Below, piece by piece: positions 46,555-55,802 of a DNA stretch of 64,000 nucleotides. The translations under genes were made by a program, and so were the position numbers. Below the pieces are notes generated by a model. It made no database searches. It saw nothing but the letters and a program-made list of their open reading frames with translations, and was not told where the DNA came from. The stretch covers positions 186,001 through 250,000 of the forward strand of contig JAJFKE010000011.1 of the NCBI GenBank assembly GCA_021773355.1. Direction: 5' to 3'. Origin of the DNA: Gammaproteobacteria bacterium. GTDB taxonomy: Bacteria > Pseudomonadota > Gammaproteobacteria > Pseudomonadales > Pseudohongiellaceae. Positions within the stretch are counted from its first letter, which is position 1. Each line of letters opens with the position of its first letter.

Positions 46555-47415
46555 ATGCAATCACCACGCTTCAAAGTTTTAATTTTATTCACCGCTGTAT
46601 TACTCAATGGGGCGAACTTGGCATTCGCTGACATAGCTAGTGCACAGCTGGCCATGGAGGACTCGCAAAATCCATTAATGCTTATCAGTACCTCACAGGG
46701 GGAAATATATCTTGAGCTATTCCCGCAAGAAGCACCTAACAACGTTGCCAATTTCATAGCGCTGGCGGAAGGAGAAATTGAGTTTGTTAATCCGGACACA
46801 GGCGATATAAATAAAGCTCGTTATTACAACGGCATGCGTTTCCACCGAGTCATTCCTGGTTTTGTAATACAGGCGGGTAGCCCCGCCTATAATCCCTTCG
46901 GAGCACAGACAGATTTACTTGCTGACGAAATCAATGCTGATTTTTTGGGACTAGATCAGATTTCTGCATTGAATCCAGACGGTAGCTTTGCCGAAATACT
47001 GAATATAGAGAGTAAATCTGATTTTCATCGAGACATCCTGACACCTCTTTATGACCGAGAAAATATACTCGATAGCACAAGCTTGTTATCTAAACAGTAC
47101 CAAGTGTTGGATGAATTACGGCAGTTAAGTGTGAAGTCTGTCTATGAAAATCAAGGTTATCGTTATACCTCCAATCTGAGTAGTCGCAGAATCAACAGGG
47201 GTATTGTAGCCATGGCTAACACCGGACCAAATAGCAATGGACCGGAATTTTTCATAAGTCTAACTGACGCAGATTGGTTGACCGGCAAGTACACGGTAAT
47301 TGGTAGAGTTGTTGACGGTCAGGAAGTGGTGGATAATATTGGACAAACCGAAATCGATCCAGAGCATTTTTCACGTCTAAGCACTCTAATCTATTCGGTG
47401 CGAAAGGCGAATTAG
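46555..47415 (+). CDS. Exported cyclophilin-type peptidyl-prolyl isomerase with large insertion
   Basis: 286 aa with a signal peptide (LILFTAVLLNGANLAFA). The first half of the cyclophilin fold is present to FHRVIPGFVIQAGSPAYNPFG. An insertion of about 90 residues (about residues 120-215) follows, including DEINADFLGLDQIS and a helical acidic region, before the fold resumes with RGIVAMANTGPNSNGPEFFISLTDADWLTGKYTVIGRVVDG. The catalytic Arg is kept. Second cyclophilin of the window; envelope location inferred. The element at 47417 begins one base after its stop. Confidence 0.85.
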   Translation: MQSPRFKVLILFTAVLLNGANLAFADIASAQLAMEDSQNPLMLISTSQGEIYLELFPQEAPNNVANFIALAEGEIEFVNPDTGDINKARYYNGMRFHRVIPGFVIQAGSPAYNPFGAQTDLLADEINADFLGLDQISALNPDGSFAEILNIESKSDFHRDILTPLYDRENILDSTSLLSKQYQVLDELRQLSVKSVYENQGYRYTSNLSSRRINRGIVAMANTGPNSNGPEFFISLTDADWLTGKYTVIGRVVDGQEVVDNIGQTEIDPEHFSRLSTLIYSVRKAN

Positions 47416-47416
47416 C

Positions 47417-47669
47417 TAAGGAGCCTCTGAACAAGTCTATGACCACTCTGGCCTACAGCCAATTCTGCTATCAAGACGTACTTTCGCCAGCATGCGTCGG
47501 CCTGTCAAGAAAGTGCAACGCAGAGAGCGGGATTGGCTGTAGGCCCCTCTGGGCGGGGCCTACGCAGGCGCCGTACTACGGCGTTGTCGCGCTTGGTGCG
47601 CACGACGCCTTGCTTCAGCGCGCGCCAGACTCCCGCAGAGTGGCCATAGACTTGTTCAGAGGCTCTTTA
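47417..47669. mobile_element. 253-bp MITE-like element with 34-bp terminal inverted repeats
   Basis: The left end (47417-47450) and the reverse complement of the right end (47636-47669) agree at 32 of 34 positions, starting TAAGGAGCCTCTGAACAAG. Inside are further perfect inverted repeats: a 14-bp pair (47450-47463 with 47532-47545), an 8-bp hairpin (47540-47547 with 47555-47562) and a CGCCGTA/TACGGCG palindrome near 47575. The right half is strikingly GC-rich against AT-rich neighbours. It encodes no transposase and shows no clear target duplication. It could be a non-autonomous transposable element or a structured 3'-end repeat. Confidence 0.7.
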
Positions 47670-47700
47670 AAAGTAATATTGCAAATTTTTTGGAGTTCCC

Positions 47701-47892
47701 ATGTCCAAGAAGAAAGCCAAAAGAAATTCCGAGCAAGGCACCTACGCACTCTGCATTACTATAGGGTTAATTGTTGGAGTAGGTTTGGGGCCACTGCTAG
47801 GCAGTGTTTTGATAACAACAGTAATCGGCGGAATCGCTGGAGCCTTGACGGCATACGCCTTCAACCACCGTAAAGCGAAACGAAAACCCTAA
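47701..47892 (+). CDS. Small glycine-rich membrane protein, unknown
   Basis: 63 aa, with GGAG about eight bases before the ATG. Basic N terminus (MSKKKAKRNSEQG), two adjacent hydrophobic glycine-rich helices (CITIGLIVGVGLGPLLGSVL and ITTVIGGIAGALTAYAF), then a basic tail (NHRKAKRKP). The basic ends suggest both termini are cytoplasmic. Glycine-zipper-like spacing is visible. The family is not recognised. It lies 31 bp after the inverted-repeat element. Confidence 0.65.
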   Translation: MSKKKAKRNSEQGTYALCITIGLIVGVGLGPLLGSVLITTVIGGIAGALTAYAFNHRKAKRKP

Positions 47893-47894
47893 GC

Positions 47895-47951
47895 CGTTTC
47901 CAGTGAGGGGCATTGTCCCAGACTATACGCCGGATTCCTCGACTGGAAACG
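47895..47951. terminator. Possible bidirectional terminator between the small membrane gene and dinG
   Basis: CGTTTCCAGT (47895-47904) is matched by ACTGGAAACG (47942-47951), and GAGG/CCTC extends the stem past a one-base bulge. The right arm lies in the last codons of dinG. Only loose T-rich sequence follows on either strand. Confidence 0.4.
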
Positions 47952-50073
47952 ACTCTATTTCGTTTTGGAAAATTTCACGCCTGTAGGGGGGCATTGAATC
48001 CAGAATAGTTTTTCCGTATCGGCGATTGACTATGCGCTCATCGAAAAGTGTAATCTTGCCTCTGTCGCTTTCACTTCGCAGCAGTCTGCCGCTAGCCTGA
48101 ACTAACCGAAAGGCAGCATCCGGGACCGCCAAAGTCATAAAGGAATTTAAACCTTTTTGTTCTATCCACTCAGACAATGTCATCTCGATTGGATCGTTTG
48201 GCACTGCAAATGGTATTTTTGCGATGAGTACATGGGTACAATATTTCCCCGGCAAGTCCACACCTTCAGCGAAACTCGACAAACCGAAAATAATGCTGCC
48301 CTCACCTTTATCAATGCGTTGGCGGTGAAACTTCAATAATTGCGATTTTTGAAAGTCATCCTGGCAAAGAATCAATTCCCGCCACTGAGCGGGGAGTAGC
48401 TGCATAACATCCTGCATCTGACGACGACTGGAGAATAACATCAGAGAAGCTCCAGATTTATCTACCATCTCAGGCAATGCCTTCACAATCAATTGCGTAT
48501 GTCTCTCCGAGTCTGATGGATCACAGTTCATCTTTGGAACCACTAAACTCGCCGACCCGGCAAAATCGAATGGGCTCAAAATACTCAAATAATGCGTGTG
48601 TTCAGGCAAGCCAGCGCGCATCTTTAGCATATCGAAATTTCCGAGAGCCGAAAGAGTTGCCGAGGTAAGTACGGCTGCAGCACAATTTTCCCAGAGTCGC
48701 TGTTGCAGGTTGTCAGCGGCTAGAACCGGGCTTGAAGACAGACCGATATCAGTGAAGCTTTCATTTATGTTGTAACTCAACCAGCGTGCATAGGGAGCCT
48801 TATCATCAGGATCGCTGGTAGCATAACTCAGCCAGAGACCTAAATTCGCTTCAGCCCTTTTCAATTGGCTGCCTATTAGCGGGTACCACTGCTCCGCTAA
48901 TTGCCTACGCTTTACATCGGCACCATCTTCCATCGCATCTTTCAGGTCATCACTGATATCTTGAAAGGCCGATGCAATTCGAGCATAAAGGTTAGCAAGA
49001 GTGGCTGCCAGGGACTGTATCTCCATAGGTACCACGCCGAGCTCAAAAGCATGCTGAATTCGGCTATCGTAACTGTCCGCCTGGTCCAATGATTCCAATA
49101 TTTGCTCAAGTAGAAGCCAAGCATGGTCCAGCTGCTCTCTAGTGTTCGCTATTAGTTTCTGCAGAGACTGCTGAGCTGTCGCGTCCAGAAAGTCATCTTT
49201 CTGCAGCCGCAAAGACAGTGTTTCAGCCCGTTCCAGCCAGGTGTTACTGGCCTTAATTCGTGTAAAAGCTGAAAAGTGATTATTACTCTTTAGAGGCAAG
49301 TGATGAGCCTCATCGAAAATGTAGATACACTTTGCCGGCTCAGGCAGAATAACACCCCCGCCTAAGGCCAGGTCTGATAACACCAAATCATGATTACTGA
49401 CTATACAATCGGCTTTGTCCATGGAGTCGCGAGCCTGATAGAAACAACAGTTTCGGAAATGACTGCACTTGGGACCCATACACTGCGCATTATCTACAGT
49501 AACCGGCTTCCAATCCTCCTCACTTAGGGCACTCTTCCAATCGTCTCTATCCCCTTTCCAATTACCTGCGCTGAGCTCTTCCAGCATTTTTTCGTACAAA
49601 GCATGATCTCCATCAGAGGGATCATCTAAATCCTCCCCATATAAATCCATCATGGCCTGCATGCTGTCATTTCCACGTAGTAACATATCCAACTTCGCTA
49701 AACAGAGATAACGGCCACGCCCCTTGGCAAGCGAATAGCTAAAGCTGAGGTCTGAACCCTCAAGAATCTCTGGCAGGTCCTTCTGCACCACCTGCTCTTG
49801 TAGAGCTACTGTGGCCGTCGCTATCACAACTTTGTAATCCAGCGCCTTGGCAAGGGGCATTACCGACAAAACGTAGGCGAGGGTTTTTCCGGTACCAGTA
49901 CCTGCCTCAACTACACAGATAGGCGGTGCTGCACCATCATCAGCAAGAGTTGACAGAGTCTTGGCTATCTCGGCGATCATCAGGCGCTGCCCATATCGGG
50001 GCGTCAGTTCGCGAGATTCAAGTAGCTGGCGGTAGGCAGTTTGAATGCTGTCTTTTACATCATCTGCCAACAT
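47923..50073 (-). CDS. dinG: ATP-dependent DNA helicase DinG
   Basis: A 716-aa superfamily 2 iron-sulfur helicase that resolves R-loops and damaged replication structures. Walker A is VEAGTGTGKTLAYVL near residue 56, the cluster cysteines are in CMGPKCSHFRNCCFYQARD with a fourth after it, and the DEAH box is IFDEAHHLPLK. C-terminal motifs: LMLFSSRRQM, GLSSFAEGVDLPGKY and QASGRLLRSESDRG. No LexA box is seen upstream. Confidence 0.93.
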   Translation of the reverse strand: MLADDVKDSIQTAYRQLLESRELTPRYGQRLMIAEIAKTLSTLADDGAAPPICVVEAGTGTGKTLAYVLSVMPLAKALDYKVVIATATVALQEQVVQKDLPEILEGSDLSFSYSLAKGRGRYLCLAKLDMLLRGNDSMQAMMDLYGEDLDDPSDGDHALYEKMLEELSAGNWKGDRDDWKSALSEEDWKPVTVDNAQCMGPKCSHFRNCCFYQARDSMDKADCIVSNHDLVLSDLALGGGVILPEPAKCIYIFDEAHHLPLKSNNHFSAFTRIKASNTWLERAETLSLRLQKDDFLDATAQQSLQKLIANTREQLDHAWLLLEQILESLDQADSYDSRIQHAFELGVVPMEIQSLAATLANLYARIASAFQDISDDLKDAMEDGADVKRRQLAEQWYPLIGSQLKRAEANLGLWLSYATSDPDDKAPYARWLSYNINESFTDIGLSSSPVLAADNLQQRLWENCAAAVLTSATLSALGNFDMLKMRAGLPEHTHYLSILSPFDFAGSASLVVPKMNCDPSDSERHTQLIVKALPEMVDKSGASLMLFSSRRQMQDVMQLLPAQWRELILCQDDFQKSQLLKFHRQRIDKGEGSIIFGLSSFAEGVDLPGKYCTHVLIAKIPFAVPNDPIEMTLSEWIEQKGLNSFMTLAVPDAAFRLVQASGRLLRSESDRGKITLFDERIVNRRYGKTILDSMPPYRREIFQNEIESFPVEESGV

Positions 50074-50309
50074 TCAGCACGGTCCTCGGGTATTGCAAGG
50101 TCAATAAAGTAGAATAGCCAAATTATAGCATCTACCCAGAATATGCCCTCGAAATAATGTGACATGAGTGAGACTGAACAGAATTCTTTGCTGTTTCGAT
50201 TGAAACAACATCTGCTACACTTGTGTCTTATAGTTAATATTCCGAATTATTGATATTCGGGCAATACAGTCAATCCCAAGAATTCAATCAAGCGCTCGGT
50301 TAGTAGTAC

Positions 50310-52838
50310 ATGTCAATTGCCACAGACTCAAAAATACCAACAGAAATAGACAATACTTGGGCCAATCAAGATACCAAGCAACGTCTACTCACCATCGAAA
50401 AGCTCGAAGCTCAAAATAACAGCAATCAGGACCTTCTAAAACGAATCGCCCATAACGACGAATTCGAAGAGGTTCGCCGCAGTGCCACAATGCGCATTAC
50501 CGACCTCGGGGAGCTGGAAAAACTACAACAGCTAGGCGGGTTGGTCAAAGAAAGTGCCCTGCAACAGAGCTACCGAATCCTGGCAGGTATTATTGAGACA
50601 GAACTTACAGAAGATGAACGAAAAAAAATAATAGAACGACTCAAAGTACCAGCCAGGAAACAAATCGCGCTGATTACTAAATCAAAAACTATCGGCAGCA
50701 ACGCTCTCGAAGGAATCAAACAAGCTGAAGACCTTGCCGACCTTTGTCTATTCGCAAGTAGTGTGCATGTACGCAAGAGTGCCGCTCAGAATATTAACGA
50801 TGTGCAGCTGCTTAAAGAAATACAAATCAAAGTAACGGGAAAAGACAAGACCGTAACGAAGGTTATTAACGAACGTCTAAGTGCCGATGTGGAAAAGCCA
50901 TCGAATCTCGAAGCTGACATTCAAGCGAAAATTGAAACTAATGTTGTGACCACAGAGCCAGAAAAACCAGAGAAAACCAAGCTCAAAAAAGATCCCAGCA
51001 AACCAGAAAAGATAGTAGAACCAGCTATCGAGCTCACAGCCATTGAGAAAGAAGCCAGCAAGCTTAGTCACAAAAATACAATCCGTTTGTATGAACTGCG
51101 CGCTCAGTTAAGAAAACTGCTCAATAGAATAGCGGATTCAGAAACTAAATTGCTTGGGCATGCTAAAGAGCTGCACAATAGCATCTCTGAAAAAGTGAAT
51201 TCGAATAATGATTATCAAGAACAACTAAAAAGCAAGACTGGAATCCTTTTGATAACTCTCAGCGAAGCGCTTGAAGCAGGCAATTCGGAAAGCGCTATTC
51301 AGTGCTGGGACAAAATCCAGGGTAATATTAGCAACACTGCCAACCAAGTACGCTCAAGCTTGCAAAATCAGGCTGATGTGTATAAAGCCAAACTGACCGA
51401 GCTACGCGATTGGAAAATTTTTGCCGCAACCGAAAAGAAGAAGGAGCTTATTGCTCAAATGCAGCATCTAACTGAGTCACGCATGCATGCCTCAGATCGA
51501 TCAAAGCACATTAGTAAGATGCATAAAGAGTGGAAGCAACTAGGCCGCTCGAACCAGAACGAAACCTTATGGAAGCAATTTAAAAAACTCTCTGATTTGG
51601 CGTACGAACCCTGCAAGGAGTACTTCAAGCAAAGAAAACAGCTTATGGCTGAAAATTTACAAAAACGCCGGGAAATTTGCGAGGCACTTGAGGCAGAGCA
51701 TAAACGCTTACTCGAAGAAGAAGAATTAAATATTAGCGCTCTTAATAAACTTCTGCATCAGGCCGAGCAGGACTGGAAACGCTATGCTCCAATTGAACAA
51801 AACAAGATAAAGAGTCTTCAAAAACGTTTTTACGCGACAGTAAACCAAATACGAAAGATCCGAAAGAGCAGTTTGTCCATGCACGGAAAACAGAAACAAG
51901 CATTAATAGAACAAGCTCAGGCACTGGCCGTCCTTGCAGATAATAATAGCGCCATGAATGACGCCAAACGCTTACAGCAGGAATGGAAAAAAATAGGCCC
52001 CACTTCCTACAAAGAAGATAGTAAATATTGGCAAGAATTTCGAGCTGCCTGCGACAAAGTGTTTAGTAAACGAAATCAGGAATCCGAAGGTCTAAGAGAA
52101 AATTTGAAACAGGCAGAAGCTCATCTAAACAAGCTATTACTCTCTATGAGTGAATTATTAGGTAGAGATGAAGATTGCTTTCGCGAAGCCAGAACCGAGT
52201 ACCAAGACCTCGCTCAGGAATTTTCTAGTTCCCTCGATCCTCGCCTGAGGTCGCAACGGAAGCGGCTGTTGGACCAATTTAACACTCTTAAGCGTCAGAT
52301 TGATTCTAGGTATAAATCCTTACCAGACAAAAAGCAGCAGCTGTTAAGAAATACAATTCTGCAAAAGACAAAAATATTGGAACAGCTTGAAAACTCGTTG
52401 TTGGCGGAGAAAGACCAATCGCGCTTCGATTCTTGCAAACAGGCCTTGAAACTAGACACCTGGAAAGAAATTGGAGTGAGCGGTAATTCAGAATTAGATA
52501 AGGAACTGGATACAAGATTAAAAACTGTGCTGGGAGCAAAATCTACCAGCGATATTCTGGAACTTGCAAACAGGAGCGAAGCTCGCTTTCGAGAACTTTG
52601 TATACGCGCTGAAATAAGAGCGAGTATTGAAACCCCAGTCGAAGACAAACCCCTGCGCATGAAGCTTCAGCTAGAACAACTGCAAAGCGGGTTCGGAAAG
52701 GCCAAGCCAGAACCGAAGGAAAATATTAAATACGCCCTGGAAACCGAACTTCTAAGCTATACTCTTGGACCACTTGATGGCACTACCCGAGAACTGCTAG
52801 CCAACAGGATAAGCCAGGCTATGCAGAAATTGAGATGA
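50310..52838 (+). CDS. DUF349 domain-containing coiled-coil protein
   Basis: 842 aa, highly charged and almost entirely helical. Repeated units of the DUF349 type are visible (HKEWKQLGRSNQNETLWKQFKKLSD, LQQEWKKIGPTSYKEDSKYWQEFRAACDKVF), each W-K-x-I/L-G followed by a W-x-x-F segment. An N-terminal ~200 residues look HEAT-like, followed by a Lys/Pro/Glu linker. DUF349 proteins are widespread in gammaproteobacteria without a settled function. No signal peptide or membrane segment. Its stop is one base from the stop of the convergent acyltransferase gene. Confidence 0.8.
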   Translation: MSIATDSKIPTEIDNTWANQDTKQRLLTIEKLEAQNNSNQDLLKRIAHNDEFEEVRRSATMRITDLGELEKLQQLGGLVKESALQQSYRILAGIIETELTEDERKKIIERLKVPARKQIALITKSKTIGSNALEGIKQAEDLADLCLFASSVHVRKSAAQNINDVQLLKEIQIKVTGKDKTVTKVINERLSADVEKPSNLEADIQAKIETNVVTTEPEKPEKTKLKKDPSKPEKIVEPAIELTAIEKEASKLSHKNTIRLYELRAQLRKLLNRIADSETKLLGHAKELHNSISEKVNSNNDYQEQLKSKTGILLITLSEALEAGNSESAIQCWDKIQGNISNTANQVRSSLQNQADVYKAKLTELRDWKIFAATEKKKELIAQMQHLTESRMHASDRSKHISKMHKEWKQLGRSNQNETLWKQFKKLSDLAYEPCKEYFKQRKQLMAENLQKRREICEALEAEHKRLLEEEELNISALNKLLHQAEQDWKRYAPIEQNKIKSLQKRFYATVNQIRKIRKSSLSMHGKQKQALIEQAQALAVLADNNSAMNDAKRLQQEWKKIGPTSYKEDSKYWQEFRAACDKVFSKRNQESEGLRENLKQAEAHLNKLLLSMSELLGRDEDCFREARTEYQDLAQEFSSSLDPRLRSQRKRLLDQFNTLKRQIDSRYKSLPDKKQQLLRNTILQKTKILEQLENSLLAEKDQSRFDSCKQALKLDTWKEIGVSGNSELDKELDTRLKTVLGAKSTSDILELANRSEARFRELCIRAEIRASIETPVEDKPLRMKLQLEQLQSGFGKAKPEPKENIKYALETELLSYTLGPLDGTTRELLANRISQAMQKLR

Positions 52839-52839
52839 A

Positions 52840-53979
52840 CTAAAGAGTCATACGACTAATGACTGGATTAGCATAACTCAGCAAATAATGTCGTTGCAAT
52901 ATTGAGTCGACTTTTTGCAGCCTATTTAGAAATTCTTCTCTCGATGCGGCCGTAGCTTCGCATTCCTCCCTAGGCATTCCCGTCGCCCGTTCCGGCAACT
53001 GAGCTCTTTCTCTAAGCATTTCTAAGGCAATGAAATTGCTATCTCTGAGCTTATAATTTTTCCATATTTGTGCGTCTATAGCGGCTGCTATGATTTCAGG
53101 ATCATCGCTGTCGTAACGCATTTCACTTCCGAAAGCGACATGCACTGCTCCTTTAAAACCAATCATCCCAGCCACAATACTATCAATGTCACTTTGATCT
53201 GTTTTAGTAAACGAACCGGTAGTTTCTAATTGATATAGTTCTTCGGCCTTCAGTACATCGCAGGCATCATATTCGTAAGAAATAGATACCGGAACTATGT
53301 GCAACTTCTCTAGATTTTCGCTCAAGGGTAATTTTCGTTGGTTCATCGCTAACATTTTTAATAATGCTGAATCTGTCTTATCTATACCGTCCTTCGCCCT
53401 GCCTTCTCTCTGAGCTATCCATACATTATTATTCTGTTCAATGCAGAAATGGATGTATTCTGACAACAGCGTTAGGCTTTGTAACAACTCCCTACCCTTT
53501 AAGGACCTTCTTACGATAAAACTTTTATTCAATCGCATCAGATCTGAAACAAATGGCTTTTTTAGAAGGTTATCACCCGTAGCGATCTGCACTGTGCGAT
53601 TCCCTGCGTAATAAAGCACGTAGTTCACAAATGCAGGGTCCATTGTGATATCGCGGTGATTGCTGATAAAGAGATAACTTCTCTGCTGATCTAGATTTTC
53701 AATACCAGAGTGCGTCAAGCTGGTAGTAGTATCCTCGATCATCTTATACATGTACTCGGCTATCACATCCTGCATACTGGCGACATCGTGCACAGCCGCA
53801 AGCTGTCCCTTTAATTTTTTCTGAGCAACAAGTCGCGTGGCAGCTGGAAACAGGCGGGACAATTTTGGCGAGTAGAAGCTAGCAATACTGAACAGAAATT
53901 CAGGGTCAGTTATTAGCCGATCCAGCACCGGTCGAATCTCATCGTCATGGTAGGGCCGTATCTCTTTGAATTTATCCAT
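52840..53979 (-). CDS. PlsC-like glycerol/phospholipid acyltransferase family protein
   Basis: A 379-aa protein. The acyltransferase box is FISNHRDITMDPAFVNYVL, with His and Asp separated by five residues instead of the usual four; WIAQREGRAKDGIDKTD corresponds to the substrate-binding block and IVPVSISYEYD to block IV. No membrane segment is obvious, so it may be peripheral. The acyl acceptor cannot be told. It faces the DUF349 gene with only one base between stops. Confidence 0.75.
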   Translation of the reverse strand: MDKFKEIRPYHDDEIRPVLDRLITDPEFLFSIASFYSPKLSRLFPAATRLVAQKKLKGQLAAVHDVASMQDVIAEYMYKMIEDTTTSLTHSGIENLDQQRSYLFISNHRDITMDPAFVNYVLYYAGNRTVQIATGDNLLKKPFVSDLMRLNKSFIVRRSLKGRELLQSLTLLSEYIHFCIEQNNNVWIAQREGRAKDGIDKTDSALLKMLAMNQRKLPLSENLEKLHIVPVSISYEYDACDVLKAEELYQLETTGSFTKTDQSDIDSIVAGMIGFKGAVHVAFGSEMRYDSDDPEIIAAAIDAQIWKNYKLRDSNFIALEMLRERAQLPERATGMPREECEATAASREEFLNRLQKVDSILQRHYLLSYANPVISRMTL

Positions 53980-54089
53980 TAATTATTCTTTTATATCAAT
54001 CAGTTACTAGACAGAGCCAAACCGCCTCTTTGGATCGGGATTCGGATTCTATCTGCTTTGTGGTCTGTTGTGTAGCTCAGGGTTTCGGC

Positions 54090-55523
54090 CTACTCGTTCA
54101 TCTTAGCGAAATGAGAGATAGAAGTGATATATTCATCCAAGCTATCGAACAAACCTTGATCTTTATCGTCTGAAAGACGTCTGGCTTGCGCATAACTATT
54201 GTGATAATTCTCCTGCGCCTGTTCAGAAAACAAGCGCTGCCGCCTAAATGCATTCCATTCTTCGAGCTCTTGGCTGCTTAAGGTCTCTTTATAGTTTCGT
54301 GCTCGATAGCGAAACAAAATGGTCGAGAGCCGTTGATCACGAAACGGTAAATCAAGCCTGGACAGATCTTCCTTTGGCGCGGTTCGAACCATAGCCATGA
54401 GGTGGCGATCCGACTCAGGGAAAAAACCACCGCTATAAATCATATAGTCAGGATCAGTTTCTTGTTGAGCATGCTCCTCACTAAATACTTCGGCCAGCTT
54501 TCCTGCCAACTCCTGGTCAGATTGCAGTGTATTCCAATGCACCTTACAGGCCGTCAGATCAATTCCATATTGGCCTGCACGTTCCGAGGACAAAACCGCC
54601 GGTGAAGTCACTATGGGACATTTATTAATATGTATGGTCTTCAACGGAATTCGCTGAACACCTTTTGGCAAGTCTTCTCGAGCCGTAAAAATTCTCGATC
54701 TAATTTCTTCTACTGATAATGTCCGCCAGGTATCTGGATCTTCGCGCAGGTCGACTACGATAATACCGTTGTTATTCGTCGGGTGCTGGCAAAGTGGCAT
54801 TACCAAGGCCATACAGCCCCGAGCTGCAGGATACATCATGGATACGTGCAGCACTGGTTTACGAGTTACCATATCTATTTCGGATTGCACCGCGCGCTTG
54901 TTTCTGAGTTTATAAATATATTCAAATAACTTCGGTTGCTTCTGTTTTATTAGTTTAGCGACCTCGATTGTTGCGATGACATCTGCCAGAGCATCGTGAG
55001 CATCGGCATGCTCTATTCCGTTGGCTATAGTGAGTCGATCCAGCTTAAAGCTGTTTGTACCATCGTCTTTCTTCGGCCAATTTATCCCATCAGGCCGAGT
55101 CGCAGCGCAGAGTCTAACCATATCGATGATGTCCCATCGCGAATTTCCGTTTTTCCATTCACGCTCATAGGGGTCATAGAAATTTCTATATAACAATTGC
55201 CGGGTGAGTTCATCATCGAAGCGAATATTGTTATACCCTGCTACACAGGTTCCCGGGACTGAAAACTCCTGTTCGATTCGTCTTATAAATTCTGCTTCAC
55301 ACACCCCATCGGCCAATGCCTTCTGCGGCGAGATGCCGGTGATAAAGCAGGCCATGGGATCGGGCAAGAAGTCATCTGCCGGCTTGCAGTAGCAAAGCAA
55401 CGGCTCAGAGACAATATTCAAATTTTCATCCGTGCGAATTCCTGCGAATTGGGAGGCCCGATCTCTGCGCGGATCTTTTCCAAAAGTCTCAAAATCGTAC
55501 CAATAAATAGTGTTATTCGGCAT
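54090..55523 (-). CDS. sbcB: Exodeoxyribonuclease I
   Basis: A 477-aa DEDDh 3'-5' single-strand DNA exonuclease used in repair and recombination. Motif I is YWYDFETFGKDPRRDRASQFAG, motif II is AGYNNIRFDDE, motif III is AHDALADVIATIEVAKLI, and C-terminal FRYRARNYKETLSSQELEEW matches the SH3-like/ExoI domain end. Length is as in E. coli. Confidence 0.95.
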   Translation of the reverse strand: MPNNTIYWYDFETFGKDPRRDRASQFAGIRTDENLNIVSEPLLCYCKPADDFLPDPMACFITGISPQKALADGVCEAEFIRRIEQEFSVPGTCVAGYNNIRFDDELTRQLLYRNFYDPYEREWKNGNSRWDIIDMVRLCAATRPDGINWPKKDDGTNSFKLDRLTIANGIEHADAHDALADVIATIEVAKLIKQKQPKLFEYIYKLRNKRAVQSEIDMVTRKPVLHVSMMYPAARGCMALVMPLCQHPTNNNGIIVVDLREDPDTWRTLSVEEIRSRIFTAREDLPKGVQRIPLKTIHINKCPIVTSPAVLSSERAGQYGIDLTACKVHWNTLQSDQELAGKLAEVFSEEHAQQETDPDYMIYSGGFFPESDRHLMAMVRTAPKEDLSRLDLPFRDQRLSTILFRYRARNYKETLSSQELEEWNAFRRQRLFSEQAQENYHNSYAQARRLSDDKDQGLFDSLDEYITSISHFAKMNE

Positions 55524-55802
55524 TTCTCAATTTCATCCTATTCCCGTGCACGACGACAGGCTCCGATTGACTACAACATCGATTATAGCGGGTCTGACTG
55601 TCCAGTACGCGTAGATTTGGACTTCGATCTCTGCCTACTTCTAGCACTTAACAATTCCTTCCAAATACCCATTTGTAGTAGTATCGCTATGGTTTATTAG
55701 CATTACTCAGTAGCACCTCGCAGATACGCCATCCCAGGAAGGCCATTCAGACAACTTGCTAGTGCTGAATTAAAACAAGATAGCGACTAACGACAGTGAT
55801 TC

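Noticed and set aside
47439..47873. 144-codon plus-strand frame across the inverted-repeat element
   Set aside because: It runs through the palindromic element and overlaps the small membrane gene in another frame; no ribosome site and no family pattern.
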